Source: an uncultured Prevotella sp. (GTDB taxonomy: Bacteria; Bacteroidota; Bacteroidia; Bacteroidales; Bacteroidaceae). From it: a DNA stretch of 64,000 bases. Shown here piece after piece: positions 8,711-18,056 of this stretch; positions within the stretch are counted from its first letter, which is position 1; each line of letters starts with the position of its first letter. The notes beneath the pieces were generated by a model. That model searched no databases and was not told where the DNA came from. It was given only the letters and a program-made list of their open reading frames with translations. A program made the position numbers and the translations under genes. The stretch lies in the NCBI GenBank assembly GCA_937922435.1, contig CAKZVT010000023.1, forward strand, positions 41,360-105,359, read 5' to 3'.

Positions 8711-8770
8711 CACGTTGCAAATTTATTTCAAACGCTATAAAAAAGCGTTCATGCAACAAATTTCACACGC
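8711..8770 (-). promoter_or_regulatory. putative regulator-binding block upstream of GH32
   Basis: This block resembles the region upstream of susC (17517-17595): both share CGTTGCAA, ATTTCAA, CGC, TAAAAAA, CGTTCATG and AACA, and end with TTTCACAC. Both begin 18 bp from an identical TACTTTTG box. The likely ligand is the hybrid two-component regulator encoded next to susC. Its role is inferred from this conservation. Confidence 0.6.
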
Positions 8771-8810
8771 CATGAACGGTATTTGCCAAAAACCGCGATG
8801 CAGCAAAGGC

Positions 8811-11282
8811 TCAACGTACTACGAGCTTCTTGCAGACAACGCCCTTGGATGTGGCGATTTTTGCAATGAACACGCCCCTGTGGGCAACGGGAATAGACCC
8901 GCCGCCCACGTTGAGACGCTCTGAAACAAACATATTGCCACTCAAATCGTACAGGCTTAGCACTGCTCCGGCCTGCGCATTGTCGTAAACCACGGCTCCG
9001 TCGGCCACCTTTATATTGACATCTTCATGTGTTCCTACCGACGCGATGCCGGATGAAGAGCCGCCGTTCTCGTCGAGCACCCACGCCTCCAGTTTGTTTA
9101 CGTGCGTAGTTCCGTCGGCAAACGCCTCGATGCCGTCGGCCTCGGCGTCGGTGGGGAACAGGCGCATGGAGAACGCCCATGTGTCGTTGATGAACACGTC
9201 AAGGATGGAATGGTCGATGAAAGCGTGTATTTTAAGCACCTCGCCCTTGGCTATGCTGCGCGGAAGCACGCTGCCGTACTTGCCGTCGTACACTCCGCCG
9301 TCGTTGACCCAGCGGTCAATGCCCGAAGCGTCGACCGTCAGCTTGTTCTCAAGGTACGAATAATAGAGCCTTACCTGCTTGTCGCCGTGCTTGAAGAGGT
9401 TGAAGCCGAAGTCGCCGGAACCTACCACAAACTCGCCGCACAGCTCAACCTTGCGCCCCGAAACGGGAGCAAGCTGCTCCGTACCGGCAAGGTCGAAGTC
9501 GCTGCGTGAATACTTTTGGCCGGTGCGCATGGCCTGAAGGCCGCTGTAAGGCCGCTGCACGAGCGTGCCGTCAGAAGCCAGGCTGACCTCGCGGGGCAGG
9601 CTGTAGCAGTGGGCCCAGCCCAGCTCGTAGTTGTTGGAAGACGGCAGCTTGTCGGGCACGATGCCCATCAGCAGCGTCTTGCCGTCGTGCTGGAAGATGG
9701 TTGGCGAGAGCAGGCCGTAGCCTTGCTTGCTGAAGCCGTCAAGCTCGAGCTTGGCAGGCTTGTCTACAGCCTGTGCCGTAGGGGTGAACGTGCCGTCGTC
9801 TTTGATGTCGCCAACCCAGTACAACACCTCTACGCCATCCTGCGTATTGAGCGGCGTTGTGGTGAAAAGCCACTTGCCGTCGATGGGAGTTATGTTTGAC
9901 ATCTCCCAGAACGTGCCGTGCACGGAGGTAGAAGTGCCGCTGAAGAAGGTGCGCCCGTCGTTGCTCCACGTGCGCGCCTGGGGGTCGTACTCGTGCAGGG
10001 TTGTAGTGCCGATGCCGCCCTTTGCCGAGCCTACTATTATGTATTTCTTGCCGTTGGCGGTAAAGAAATAAGGGTCGCGGAAGTCGTCTGACAGTCCATC
10101 GGGCCGCCCGTTGATGATGGGGTTGCCGTCAACCTTGCTCCAAGAGGTGAGGTTGTCGTCGTCGGGCAGCGCCATGTCGATGGTGGCCTTTGCGTTGTCG
10201 ACACCGGTATAGATGATGGCCGGCTTGCCGCCGGTAAGCTCCGGGTCGGTGAACACCGCTCCCGACCAGCACCCCTTCACGTCATACGCCGCGCCGGGGG
10301 CTATGGCTATGCGGTCTTCATGCCATTTGTAGAGGTTGTCGGAATAGATGTGGCCCCAGTGGAGGCGCGCCATGTAAGGGCCGTTGGCATTCTTTTGGAA
10401 GAACACGTGATAGCGTCCGTTGGAATAAGCCATGCCGTGACACTCGTTGGTCCACGCCGTTGCAGGCATTCCGTGGAACGCCGGGCGCATGATGTCGGCC
10501 GCGTGGCGCGATGCAGGTATGCTCAAGTCGGCGGCGTTTTCGGCCGTAGGCTGCGCGGCCTCGGCCTGCGTCAGCACCTTATTATATATGGTAATGTCGT
10601 CGATGAGGCCGTTGAAGGTGTTGAGCAGGAACTTGTCCATCATCCTGTTCTCACGGCTTTTGCCAATAAAAAAGTCGCCGCCGCCCACGTTGATTGGCGA
10701 CATGCACTTGCTCTCGGCCACCAGCTCGCCGTTGCGGTAGAGCTTGGCAGAGCGGCCTTCGGCGTCAATTGTGGCTACGAGATGGCTCCACTCGTAACGC
10801 GGAAGCGCCAGCTTCTTGTCGCCGTCGGCGGCTGAAAGCGTCACCGCCCATCCGCCGGTGTAGCACTTGAAGCCGTACTCTCCGCTTGGCGTAAGGGTGA
10901 AGGCGAAGCCCGTATGGGCGTCATCGTCAAGGTTGCCGGCGAGCCATGTCTCGGCGTTCTCATACTCGGCAGCATTCATAATGGGGTAAGTCTCGGGTGC
11001 GCACCACAGCGATATGGAGAGCGCAGACGTACTCATGGCGGAGGTGTTGACCTGTGCCTGCACGTAAGTGGAGTATCCGTCGAGGCGCAGGGCCTTGTCT
11101 ACGGCACCGTCTACATTCTCGGGCGCGAGGTTGTGGTTCACCGCGAACGCCTGGTTTGACACGCTCTCGACTACAGTGTTGCCGTCGGCGAGGCTCATGT
11201 CGAAGTGCGCCGCCACGTCGGTCTGCGCCATTGAGGCGGAGGCGAGGGCGCACATCAGCAATATGTTTGTTGTTCGTTTCAT
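8811..11282 (-). CDS. GH32 family protein with N-terminal LamG-like domain and type IX-like tail
   Basis: An 823-residue secreted GH32 relative. A signal peptide (1-19) is followed by a concanavalin/LamG-type sandwich (about 22-235, LRLDGYSTYVQ to NGLIDDITIYNKVL), a GH32 propeller (about 260-560), a C-terminal sandwich, and a last segment of about 70 residues with LYDLSGNMF and KKLVVR resembling a type IX sorting tail. The catalytic sites deviate: the usual NDPNG reads NECHG, so Glu280 stands at the nucleophile position; RDP is kept at 402-404; the usual WECPD reads WEMSN with Glu460 kept. It could be a surface endo-acting fructanase, a variant subfamily or a fructan-binding protein. It follows the DUF4960 gene, and array A4 lies between them. 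Confidence 0.88.
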   Translation of the reverse strand: MKRTTNILLMCALASASMAQTDVAAHFDMSLADGNTVVESVSNQAFAVNHNLAPENVDGAVDKALRLDGYSTYVQAQVNTSAMSTSALSISLWCAPETYPIMNAAEYENAETWLAGNLDDDAHTGFAFTLTPSGEYGFKCYTGGWAVTLSAADGDKKLALPRYEWSHLVATIDAEGRSAKLYRNGELVAESKCMSPINVGGGDFFIGKSRENRMMDKFLLNTFNGLIDDITIYNKVLTQAEAAQPTAENAADLSIPASRHAADIMRPAFHGMPATAWTNECHGMAYSNGRYHVFFQKNANGPYMARLHWGHIYSDNLYKWHEDRIAIAPGAAYDVKGCWSGAVFTDPELTGGKPAIIYTGVDNAKATIDMALPDDDNLTSWSKVDGNPIINGRPDGLSDDFRDPYFFTANGKKYIIVGSAKGGIGTTTLHEYDPQARTWSNDGRTFFSGTSTSVHGTFWEMSNITPIDGKWLFTTTPLNTQDGVEVLYWVGDIKDDGTFTPTAQAVDKPAKLELDGFSKQGYGLLSPTIFQHDGKTLLMGIVPDKLPSSNNYELGWAHCYSLPREVSLASDGTLVQRPYSGLQAMRTGQKYSRSDFDLAGTEQLAPVSGRKVELCGEFVVGSGDFGFNLFKHGDKQVRLYYSYLENKLTVDASGIDRWVNDGGVYDGKYGSVLPRSIAKGEVLKIHAFIDHSILDVFINDTWAFSMRLFPTDAEADGIEAFADGTTHVNKLEAWVLDENGGSSSGIASVGTHEDVNIKVADGAVVYDNAQAGAVLSLYDLSGNMFVSERLNVGGGSIPVAHRGVFIAKIATSKGVVCKKLVVR

Positions 11283-11351
11283 TACAGTTTCAGGTTAAAT
11301 TCAAGTCGGCATGAATGCCTTTTGCAAATGCCTGATAATCAAGGCGTTTGC

Positions 11352-11432
11352 AAAAGGCCGTCTTTCATCGTGCAAAAGGTGGCCTTTCAGGGTGCAAAAG
11401 ACGGCCTTTCGCAGGCCGAAAGGCCGTCTCTT
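11352..11432. repeat. four-unit 22-bp array A4
   Basis: Units start at 11352, 11374, 11396 and 11418 with cores GGCCGTC, GGTGGCC, GACGGCC and GGCCGTC; units 3 and 4 are complementary. It lies between two genes of the same predicted transcript, 69 bp upstream of the LamG-GH32 start codon. Confidence 0.9.
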
Positions 11433-11453
11433 GCAAAACAGCTGGCCGCCGCC

Positions 11454-12638
11454 TCACTGCTTGAGGTAGTCAAGGCTGTTCTTAGTGAGCAGCTCGATGT
11501 TGCTTTGATATTCGTTCACGCTGTCGTTCTGGTTCCACTCGTAGGCGTTAAGACCTATGCAGAGGACGCGTCCGAGATAGTCGCCGTCGGGGTTGAAATC
11601 AACTATTCCGGCGCAGCAATAGTCGCGCACGTGTCCCCATGTGGCCAGCACCGTAGAGTTGGTGGCCGTCTCGAAGCCCTTGATTACGTTGGGTTCGGGC
11701 GATATGTCGAGAACCGCCTGGTTGCAGTCCCACATGCAGTTGTGGTCTTCGCGCATGCCCGGGCCTTCCAGCGGATATGTGTCGCCGCCGAAGCCGGTCT
11801 GCGATTCGGGCACGGTAGCCAGTCCGTTGTAGATTGCGTGGCCCGTATGGTCGTAGCGTTCGGTCATGTCGTAGCCTACGATTGCCTGCGCCGTCCAGAT
11901 GTCGGCGCCTTCTCCACCGGCTCCGTCGCTGTAAAGATTGGGCGCACGGTTCTCTGAAACGCGGCCTATTGCGGCCACAAGCTGCGTGGCGTGCTTGGTG
12001 AGGAGCAGGTTGCCTCCTGCCTTCACATAGTCGGTAAGGGCAGCAATTACGTCGTCGGCTACAAGCTCGGAGGGCAGGTTCTGCCATCCCTGGGCCATGC
12101 CAACGCGGTCAACCTGCACCCATATTTCGTTGATGTCGTCGGGATTTACGTCTACCATGTCGGCAGGAGTAAGCACAACGCCGTCAGGATAGTTGGCGCG
12201 GAACCAGTCTAAGGCGGCCTTCTCGTCGTCGTCAAGCGTCGACTCGTCGGCCTGCGGCAGCAGGAAGCCGGGCTGTGCCTCTACTTCGCTGTCGATGCGC
12301 ACCTTCACCGTCTGGCCTTCCGACGTCAGTCCGTTGTCATAGCACGCCTTAACGGTATAGAAAATGTCGGTGTTCACGGCCACGCGCTTGGCCAACCACG
12401 ATGTAACCGTGCCCTCAAGCTCGGCCGCGAGAGTGCCGTCCTTGTCAATCCTTACGCCCGACAGGCCCTCGGCCTGCGGCAGTTGCCACGTCAAGGTAAC
12501 GTCGCGCCCGTCAACGGTATAGGCCAAGTCGGTAACCTTTTCAGAATAAGGCGTTGACTGAATGTCCACATCCGAGCAGGCTGCCAGCGACAAGCCTACC
12601 AGCGCAACGGCCATTGTCTTTAATATGTTGAGTTTCAT
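11454..12638 (-). CDS. DUF4960-type surface fructan-binding lipoprotein
   Basis: A 394-residue lipoprotein (lipobox ending at Cys21, LSLAACSD) in the position after SusD. Residues about 30-115 form a fibronectin-III-like sandwich (TDLAYTVDGRDVTLTWQLP); the rest (about 130-394) contains alpha/beta segments such as DYVKAGGNLLLTKHATQLV and matches my recollection of the DUF4960 family. In the Bacteroides levan locus the protein at this position binds levan at the cell surface, and I infer the same role here. It lies 27 bp downstream of susD and is probably cotranscribed with it. No catalytic motif is visible. Confidence 0.82.
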   Translation of the reverse strand: MKLNILKTMAVALVGLSLAACSDVDIQSTPYSEKVTDLAYTVDGRDVTLTWQLPQAEGLSGVRIDKDGTLAAELEGTVTSWLAKRVAVNTDIFYTVKACYDNGLTSEGQTVKVRIDSEVEAQPGFLLPQADESTLDDDEKAALDWFRANYPDGVVLTPADMVDVNPDDINEIWVQVDRVGMAQGWQNLPSELVADDVIAALTDYVKAGGNLLLTKHATQLVAAIGRVSENRAPNLYSDGAGGEGADIWTAQAIVGYDMTERYDHTGHAIYNGLATVPESQTGFGGDTYPLEGPGMREDHNCMWDCNQAVLDISPEPNVIKGFETATNSTVLATWGHVRDYCCAGIVDFNPDGDYLGRVLCIGLNAYEWNQNDSVNEYQSNIELLTKNSLDYLKQ

Positions 12639-12665
12639 TGTCTTAATGTTTTAATGGTTTGTATG

Positions 12666-14378
12666 TTAATTTTGCGGCTCTTCGTACAGGTCGCCTGCGG
12701 CGTTGTCAACCTCTTCAAGCGGTACGGGGAAGTAAATGTCGTCGCTGCTCATCGACGCGCCTTCATAATATGTGCGCAGCTTCGACTCGTTCTGCATGTA
12801 GTTGTTCACCACGTCTACCACCGTGCCCCAGCGTACAAGGTCGAACCAGCGGTTGCCTTCCATTGCCAATTCGAGGCGGCGTTCCATGCGCACTGCACGG
12901 CGTGCGTAGTCCTGCGTCCAGCCTTCGGCAGGATAAGGCTCTACCACATAGTTCGCACGCATAGGGTCGAGGTCTACCGGCGAGTAAGTGCCGTCGATGC
13001 TTCTCTTGGCCTTATCGCGCACTTCATTGATGAGTGTGCGTGCCTGGTCGAGGTCTTGGTTAAGCTCGATAAGGGCTTCAGCCTTCAGCAAGAGTATGTC
13101 GGCGTAGCGGATAAGTATGAAGTTGAGAGGCGACGCGCCCCAAGGCGAGAAGGTAGTAACGTTGTTCGGGTCTTCGGGAGCTACCAGCCCCTTCTTGCCC
13201 GAGTACTCTCCGTAGAGGTCGTAAGCGCGGCACCATGCGCTCGTGTACGTATGTCCGCGGAACGGGAAGCCTATGCGGCCTACGGTGAAGTCGAGGCGCG
13301 GGTCTACGTTTCCTTCATAGTCGCTTGTCACGTTGACGCTGTTGTCAACGTCGCCCGACGTGCCCGTAAGGTAAGGCAGGCCGTTCTCGTCGGTACGGAA
13401 GGCGTTGACAAGGTTCTGGCTGCCGAGGAAGAAGTCGTCGCCCACACCGTAAAGGTTGCCCTCGCTGTACGTAGTGTTGAGGATGTTGCAGTAGTTATAG
13501 TGCGCGTGGTCGTCCGTAGCGGCGAACTGTATGGCAAGTATTGACTCGTACTTGTTGTCGTTTTCGTACTTCGACATGTCGAGGTAGTTGGGGTAAAGCT
13601 CGTATTTCTTGCTTCCGATTACGTAGTCAGAGTACGTAATTACATCCTGCCAGTCGGCCGAACTGTTGTTGACCGATGCCGTGAAAGCGCTCAACTTGGC
13701 CATGATTGCCGCCGCAACGTACTTGTTGAAGCGTCCTGCGTCCTCCTGACTCTCGGGCAACGCGAGGTAAGCATCGCGCAAATCCTTCTTTATGAAGTCA
13801 AAGATTTCGTCGCGGCTGTACTGGTACGGAGAGACCGAACTCGGGTCTTCAACCGTCTCGTCGAAGTAAGGTATGTTCTTGAACACGCGGATAAGGTCGA
13901 AGTAGAAGTACGCCCGGAGCGTCTTCAGCTCGGCGAGCATCGACTCCTTGCCCTCCACGCTTGTTCCAGCTATCGCCCTCATGGCCTTGTGTACACGGCT
14001 TATGGCATAGAAATTGTTGCGCCACTTGTCACGCACTGCTACGTTGTTGCTGCGCACTACGGACATTTCAAGGTCGTGAAGCCAGCTCTCCATCGTCAGG
14101 CTTTCGCCTCCCTTGTAGGCGTCGTCGGAACGAACGTCGAATATCCAGTTGGTTATCGGGCCGTCGAACGACTCGTTGTTGCCGAAGAAATGGCACTCAA
14201 GGCCGGCGTAAGCCGACGTGAGCAAGCCCTCGATTGACGTTGAATCGAGCTGCGCTTCGGAGAAAGAGCCTTGCGGAGCGAGGTCGAGCATGTCGTCGCA
14301 TGACGAGAAGAACGCCGGGGAAACGGCTACAGCCAACCCCAATGCGGCCTTTACTATGTTGCTTTTTATTGTTTTCAT
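12666..14378 (-). CDS. SusD-like glycan-binding lipoprotein
   Basis: A 570-residue SusD/RagB-family lipoprotein of the outer membrane. The lipobox ends at Cys27 (AFFSSCDD). The following DLAPQGSFSEAQL region, TPR-like helices and the C-terminal RRLELAMEGNRWFDLVRW motif are typical. It acts as the lid of the SusC pore and binds the oligosaccharide before import. It starts 25 bp after the susC stop codon. The presumed ligand, a fructan, comes from the GH32 neighbours. Confidence 0.96.
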   Translation of the reverse strand: MKTIKSNIVKAALGLAVAVSPAFFSSCDDMLDLAPQGSFSEAQLDSTSIEGLLTSAYAGLECHFFGNNESFDGPITNWIFDVRSDDAYKGGESLTMESWLHDLEMSVVRSNNVAVRDKWRNNFYAISRVHKAMRAIAGTSVEGKESMLAELKTLRAYFYFDLIRVFKNIPYFDETVEDPSSVSPYQYSRDEIFDFIKKDLRDAYLALPESQEDAGRFNKYVAAAIMAKLSAFTASVNNSSADWQDVITYSDYVIGSKKYELYPNYLDMSKYENDNKYESILAIQFAATDDHAHYNYCNILNTTYSEGNLYGVGDDFFLGSQNLVNAFRTDENGLPYLTGTSGDVDNSVNVTSDYEGNVDPRLDFTVGRIGFPFRGHTYTSAWCRAYDLYGEYSGKKGLVAPEDPNNVTTFSPWGASPLNFILIRYADILLLKAEALIELNQDLDQARTLINEVRDKAKRSIDGTYSPVDLDPMRANYVVEPYPAEGWTQDYARRAVRMERRLELAMEGNRWFDLVRWGTVVDVVNNYMQNESKLRTYYEGASMSSDDIYFPVPLEEVDNAAGDLYEEPQN

Positions 14379-14403
14379 AATCTATGGAATGTTAGTTTCA
14401 TTG

Positions 14404-17400
14404 TTAGAATTGAAGGTTTACTCCGATTGAGAACGTGCGCGAACGCGGATAAGGAGAGTTGTCAACACGCGCTCCGTAGCTGCTAAGCGGAAGCTCGGGG
14501 TCGAGACCTGAATAGCCGGTTATTGTAAACACGTTCTCCACTTGGCCGTAAATGCTCAAGCCTTGGCAGAACTTCTTGGCGAGCTTCGACGGCAGGTCGT
14601 ACTGCAACTTGATGTATTTCATCTTGAAGTAAGAGCCGTCCTCCACGAAGTATGTAGACATACGAAGCTCGTCGTTGCTGTTGGCGAGAGACAAGGCAGG
14701 GATTGACGAGTTGGGGTTCTCGGGCGACCAGGCGTTCAATATACCAGCTCCGTGGTTGATGTTCTGAAGACCTGTGTTCATGAAATCCATCTGCTTCTTT
14801 ACTATATTATAAATGTCGAAGCCGAACTCGCCGGTAAAGAATGTGCTCAAAGTGAACTGCTTGTACTTGAAGCTGAGGTTAAGACCTATGGAGAAGTCGG
14901 GGTTCGGGTCGCCGATGATGCAGCGGTCGCTCTCGTTTATGACACCGTCGCCGTTCAAATCCCTGTACCTTATGCGGCCAAGACCTTTGCCTTCCTGCTC
15001 TGCGTGGTTGTAAACCTCTTCCTCGGTGCGGAACAGTCCGTTGGCCACATAGCCGTAGTAGACACCCATCGGCTGGCCTTCCTGAATGCGCCAGTCGCCC
15101 GCCGAGATGTAGGTCTGGTAGTCGTTGATTTTCTCAACCTCGTTGCGGTAGAGCGAGAAGTTGAACGAGCCGTCCCACGAGAAGTCGCCGTACTGGGGGC
15201 TGTGATAGTCGGCCATAAGCTCGAAACCGTGGTTTTTCATGTTACCAGTGTTGCGGTAGACAACCGCGTTCTCACCGGCCACGGCAAGGACGGGCGGCTG
15301 TGTAAGCATGTCTTTGGTGTTCTTGATGAAGTAGTCGAGAGAAAGTCCGAACGAGCTGTTGAACATCCGCAGGTCAAGACCTATGTTGGTCTGTGTAGTT
15401 GTCTCCCACTTGAGGTCGCGGTTGCCCGACTTCGCCACAATCACACCGCTGTTAACGCCGCTCTGCGTGCCTGCAATGTCATACGCGCCGTTGCCCGAAA
15501 CGGTCCCGTAAGTGGTGTAACCGGCGTAGAAGTCGTCGATGGCGGCGTTGCCGTTCTGTCCCCAGCCGACACGGATTTTAACGTCGTTGACGATGTTGTT
15601 CTTCGGGAAAAACTTTTCCTCTGACAATCGCCATGCAGCCGAGAAGGCAGGGAACGTGCCCGAGTTCTGGCCTTTCCACAGGCGCGAGGTCTGGTCGTGG
15701 CGTATGGTTGCAGAGAAGAGGTAGCGGTCGGCGTAGTTGTAGTCGGCCTTGGCGAAGTAAGAGAACAAGGCCCATTGGTTCTTCGTGCCGCCGTTGGTCT
15801 GCTCGCCGGTACCCGCGTCGATTTGCATGAAGTCGTCGTCCTCGAACGCATAGTCGGAACGGTGGGCGGAAACGCCCTGGAAGGTGTACTTGATTGCCTC
15901 GACGCCTCCGAACACATTGATGTGGTGCTGGTCAATGTCGAGCTTGTAGTTGGCCGTGTTTGTCCACGTCCACGTGGTGCCCTCGCCGTAAGCGCGGTCA
16001 ACACTGTTCTCGTCAGAGGGGTTTGTGCGGCGGTTGAGGTTCCTGTTCAGATACTGCACATGCTCGATACCGAAGTTGCTCTTGAGCGTGAGTCCCTTGA
16101 CGGGATACACCTCGATGAAGCCGTTGCCGAAGATACGCCAGCTGTCGTTGCTGTTGTCGCGGCCGTTGTAGACCACCTGCGCCGGGTTGGCGAAGTCAGA
16201 GTTGCACAGTGCGAGCGGCCTTGCGAAGTTGCCGTTTACGTCATACACAGGTATTGCCGGGTGCTGGAAGATGGCCATTGCGGGCACGCCGCGGTCGGCG
16301 TTGGTGGTGAAGCCGCGGTCAAGCCAGTTGGCAACCATAAGGTTTTCGCCCACCTTTACGTATTTACCTATATTATACGTGGAGTTCAGACGTGCCGAGT
16401 AGCGGCGGTAGAAAGTATTGTCGACAAGGCCGTCCTGGTTCACATAGTTCAAAGAGAACATCGTCGTGCCGTTCTTGCCGCTGTTGGCTACGCTGGCGGA
16501 GAGGTTGTGCGTCCATGCAGGAGAGTAGACTTCGTCCTGCCAGTCGGTGTCGGATGCCCTCACGGTATGGTCGGCATCAAGCCATTCGCCCAGCTGCGGA
16601 GTGGCTCCGCTGCCGTAGAACGGGTGCGACGGAGTGACGTTCGAGTTCTTGGCCGCCGTCCAGTAAGCCTGTCCCCACTGCTCGGCGTTGAGCATGTTGT
16701 AGGTCTTGGCCACGGTCTGAAGGCTCAAAGAGTAGTTTACGTTGATTGAAAGTTTGTCGCCCTTTCCCTGCTTCGTGGTGATGACGATTACGCCGTTGGC
16801 CGCGCGCGAACCGTAGATTGAGGCTGACGACGCGTCCTTCAGCACCTGGATTGACTCAATGTCGGCAGGGTTCAGTGAGTTAAGGTTCTCCGTCGTAGGC
16901 ACTCCGTCGATGATGTACAGCGGTGAGTTGTTGGAGTTGACCGTACTCATACCACGCACACGGATGGTTGACGAGCCGCCGCCAGGAGCCGCGTCGTCCA
17001 CGATGGTGACGCCGGCCAGCTTGCCCTGCATCGACGAGAGCATGTTAGGATTGGCCGCACTCATCGGCTCGTCCATGTCCATCACGGCCACGGCACCCGT
17101 CAGGTCGGCCCTGCGCTGCGTGGTGTAGCCCGTCACGACGAGCTCGTCCATGATGTTGTTGTCCTCGTGCAGGGTTACGACGAGCGACTGCCCGGCGTTC
17201 ACGGTGGCCGTCTTGTAACCTATATAAGAGATTTTCAACTTGGCTCCTTGAGCCGTCTTCAGGCGGAAGTTTCCGTCGAAGTCGGTCACGGTGGCGTTCT
17301 TCGTGCCTTCCTCCGTAACCGAAGCTCCGATTATGGCTTCGCCTGCTTCGTCCTTTACAGTACCGCTCACGTCCGTCTGCTGTGCGAAAGCAGCCGAGCC

Positions 17401-17451
17401 GAGGGCAATGAACACTGCGCTAAGCAGTATCCGCTTCATGCTTTTCAACAT
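14404..17451 (-). CDS. SusC-like TonB-dependent outer-membrane transporter
   Basis: A 1015-residue SusC/RagA receptor that imports oligosaccharides with energy from TonB. After the signal peptide (to about residue 24, FAQQTDV) comes a carboxypeptidase-regulatory-like domain (25-98), the DELVVTGY TonB-box region near 103, a plug (about 115-235, with SIYGSRAANGVIVITTK) and a 22-strand barrel that ends in an aromatic residue (VNLQF). It is the first gene of susC-susD-DUF4960-GH32. A promoter box lies 40 bp upstream at 17492-17499 with an inverted-repeat operator region behind it. A second ATG at 17439 (MKRILL) is an equally possible start. Confidence 0.97.
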   Translation of the reverse strand: MLKSMKRILLSAVFIALGSAAFAQQTDVSGTVKDEAGEAIIGASVTEEGTKNATVTDFDGNFRLKTAQGAKLKISYIGYKTATVNAGQSLVVTLHEDNNIMDELVVTGYTTQRRADLTGAVAVMDMDEPMSAANPNMLSSMQGKLAGVTIVDDAAPGGGSSTIRVRGMSTVNSNNSPLYIIDGVPTTENLNSLNPADIESIQVLKDASSASIYGSRAANGVIVITTKQGKGDKLSINVNYSLSLQTVAKTYNMLNAEQWGQAYWTAAKNSNVTPSHPFYGSGATPQLGEWLDADHTVRASDTDWQDEVYSPAWTHNLSASVANSGKNGTTMFSLNYVNQDGLVDNTFYRRYSARLNSTYNIGKYVKVGENLMVANWLDRGFTTNADRGVPAMAIFQHPAIPVYDVNGNFARPLALCNSDFANPAQVVYNGRDNSNDSWRIFGNGFIEVYPVKGLTLKSNFGIEHVQYLNRNLNRRTNPSDENSVDRAYGEGTTWTWTNTANYKLDIDQHHINVFGGVEAIKYTFQGVSAHRSDYAFEDDDFMQIDAGTGEQTNGGTKNQWALFSYFAKADYNYADRYLFSATIRHDQTSRLWKGQNSGTFPAFSAAWRLSEEKFFPKNNIVNDVKIRVGWGQNGNAAIDDFYAGYTTYGTVSGNGAYDIAGTQSGVNSGVIVAKSGNRDLKWETTTQTNIGLDLRMFNSSFGLSLDYFIKNTKDMLTQPPVLAVAGENAVVYRNTGNMKNHGFELMADYHSPQYGDFSWDGSFNFSLYRNEVEKINDYQTYISAGDWRIQEGQPMGVYYGYVANGLFRTEEEVYNHAEQEGKGLGRIRYRDLNGDGVINESDRCIIGDPNPDFSIGLNLSFKYKQFTLSTFFTGEFGFDIYNIVKKQMDFMNTGLQNINHGAGILNAWSPENPNSSIPALSLANSNDELRMSTYFVEDGSYFKMKYIKLQYDLPSKLAKKFCQGLSIYGQVENVFTITGYSGLDPELPLSSYGARVDNSPYPRSRTFSIGVNLQF

Positions 17452-17491
17452 AATCTGATATTTTAACGGTTAGTAAATAAAGTTTCCACCG

Positions 17492-17499
17492 CAAAAGTA
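17492..17499 (-). promoter_or_regulatory. -7 promoter box for the susC transcript
   Basis: Reads TACTTTTG then C on the minus strand, matching TAnnTTTG and identical to the box of the second GH32 transcript. The predicted leader is about 35 nt. Confidence 0.65.
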
Positions 17500-17516
17500 T
17501 TCATTATCGTACTACG

Positions 17517-17595
17517 CGCGTTGCAATATCATTTCAACGCGTGTAAAAAATCGTTCATGTAACATTTTTGATACATTTTGAACGATTTTTCACAC
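17517..17595 (-). promoter_or_regulatory. putative regulator-binding region upstream of susC
   Basis: Two inverted repeats lie here. CGCGTTG (17517-17523) and CAACGCG (17535-17541) are separated by 11 bp. AAAAATCGTTCA and TGAACGATTTTT lie further out, at about 17546-17590. A shorter version of the block lies at 8711-8770. I infer binding by the hybrid two-component regulator encoded at 18057-20849. Confidence 0.6.
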
Positions 17596-17662
17596 CGCCC
17601 GGCGGCCAGTCATACGCCCGTCCGTATGCCATTGACTGCCAGACAGTTACCGTCAGGCTTGC

Positions 17663-17743
17663 AAAAGGCCGTCTTTCGGCCTGCAAAAGACGGTCTTTTA
17701 CACGACGAAAGGCCACCTTTTAGCGGCCAAAAGGCGGCCTTTC
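17663..17743. repeat. four-unit 22-bp array A5
   Basis: Units start at 17663, 17685, 17707 and 17729 with cores GGCCGTC, GACGGTC, GGCCACC and GGCGGCC. Followed at once by a diverged GGATTCATCC end sequence and palindrome B3. Confidence 0.9.
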
Positions 17744-17800
17744 GGATTCATCCTCAGTTTATTTGGATTGATTTTCTGTGTATCTACAACAAGCCGTCTA

Positions 17801-17948
17801 CTATAAGCCAGGCGGTCGGTAACCGTCATTCCGCGCTCCGACGCGGAATCCAGAAAACATCAAGGATGCCCAATAAAGCCTATTATATTCACTGGATTCC
17901 GCGTCGGAGCGCGGAATGACGGTTACCGACCGCCTGGATTTATAATAG
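17801..17948. repeat. 55-bp inverted repeat B3 (GTCATTCCGC palindrome)
   Basis: Arms of about 55 bp at 17801-17853 and 17892-17948 are nearly perfect complements and contain CTATAAGCCAGGCGGTCGG and GTCATTCCGCGCTCCGAC. The 38 bp between them is AT-rich. It fills the susC-regulator gap together with A5. Confidence 0.88.
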
Positions 17949-18056
17949 GGTATATTTGGCTAACGACATCAATCTATAGCCAATAAAAAACATATGCCCA
18001 CCCAAACAACTGCGAATGAACAGCTTTTCGCAAAACATCGGTTTGTCAACGGTGCT

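Noticed and set aside
17578..17919. Small proteins with QKAVF...KDGLL...RRPF patterns, here and in many gaps
   Set aside because: These are translations of the 22-bp arrays (66 bp gives 22 residues) and have no start signal or conserved product.
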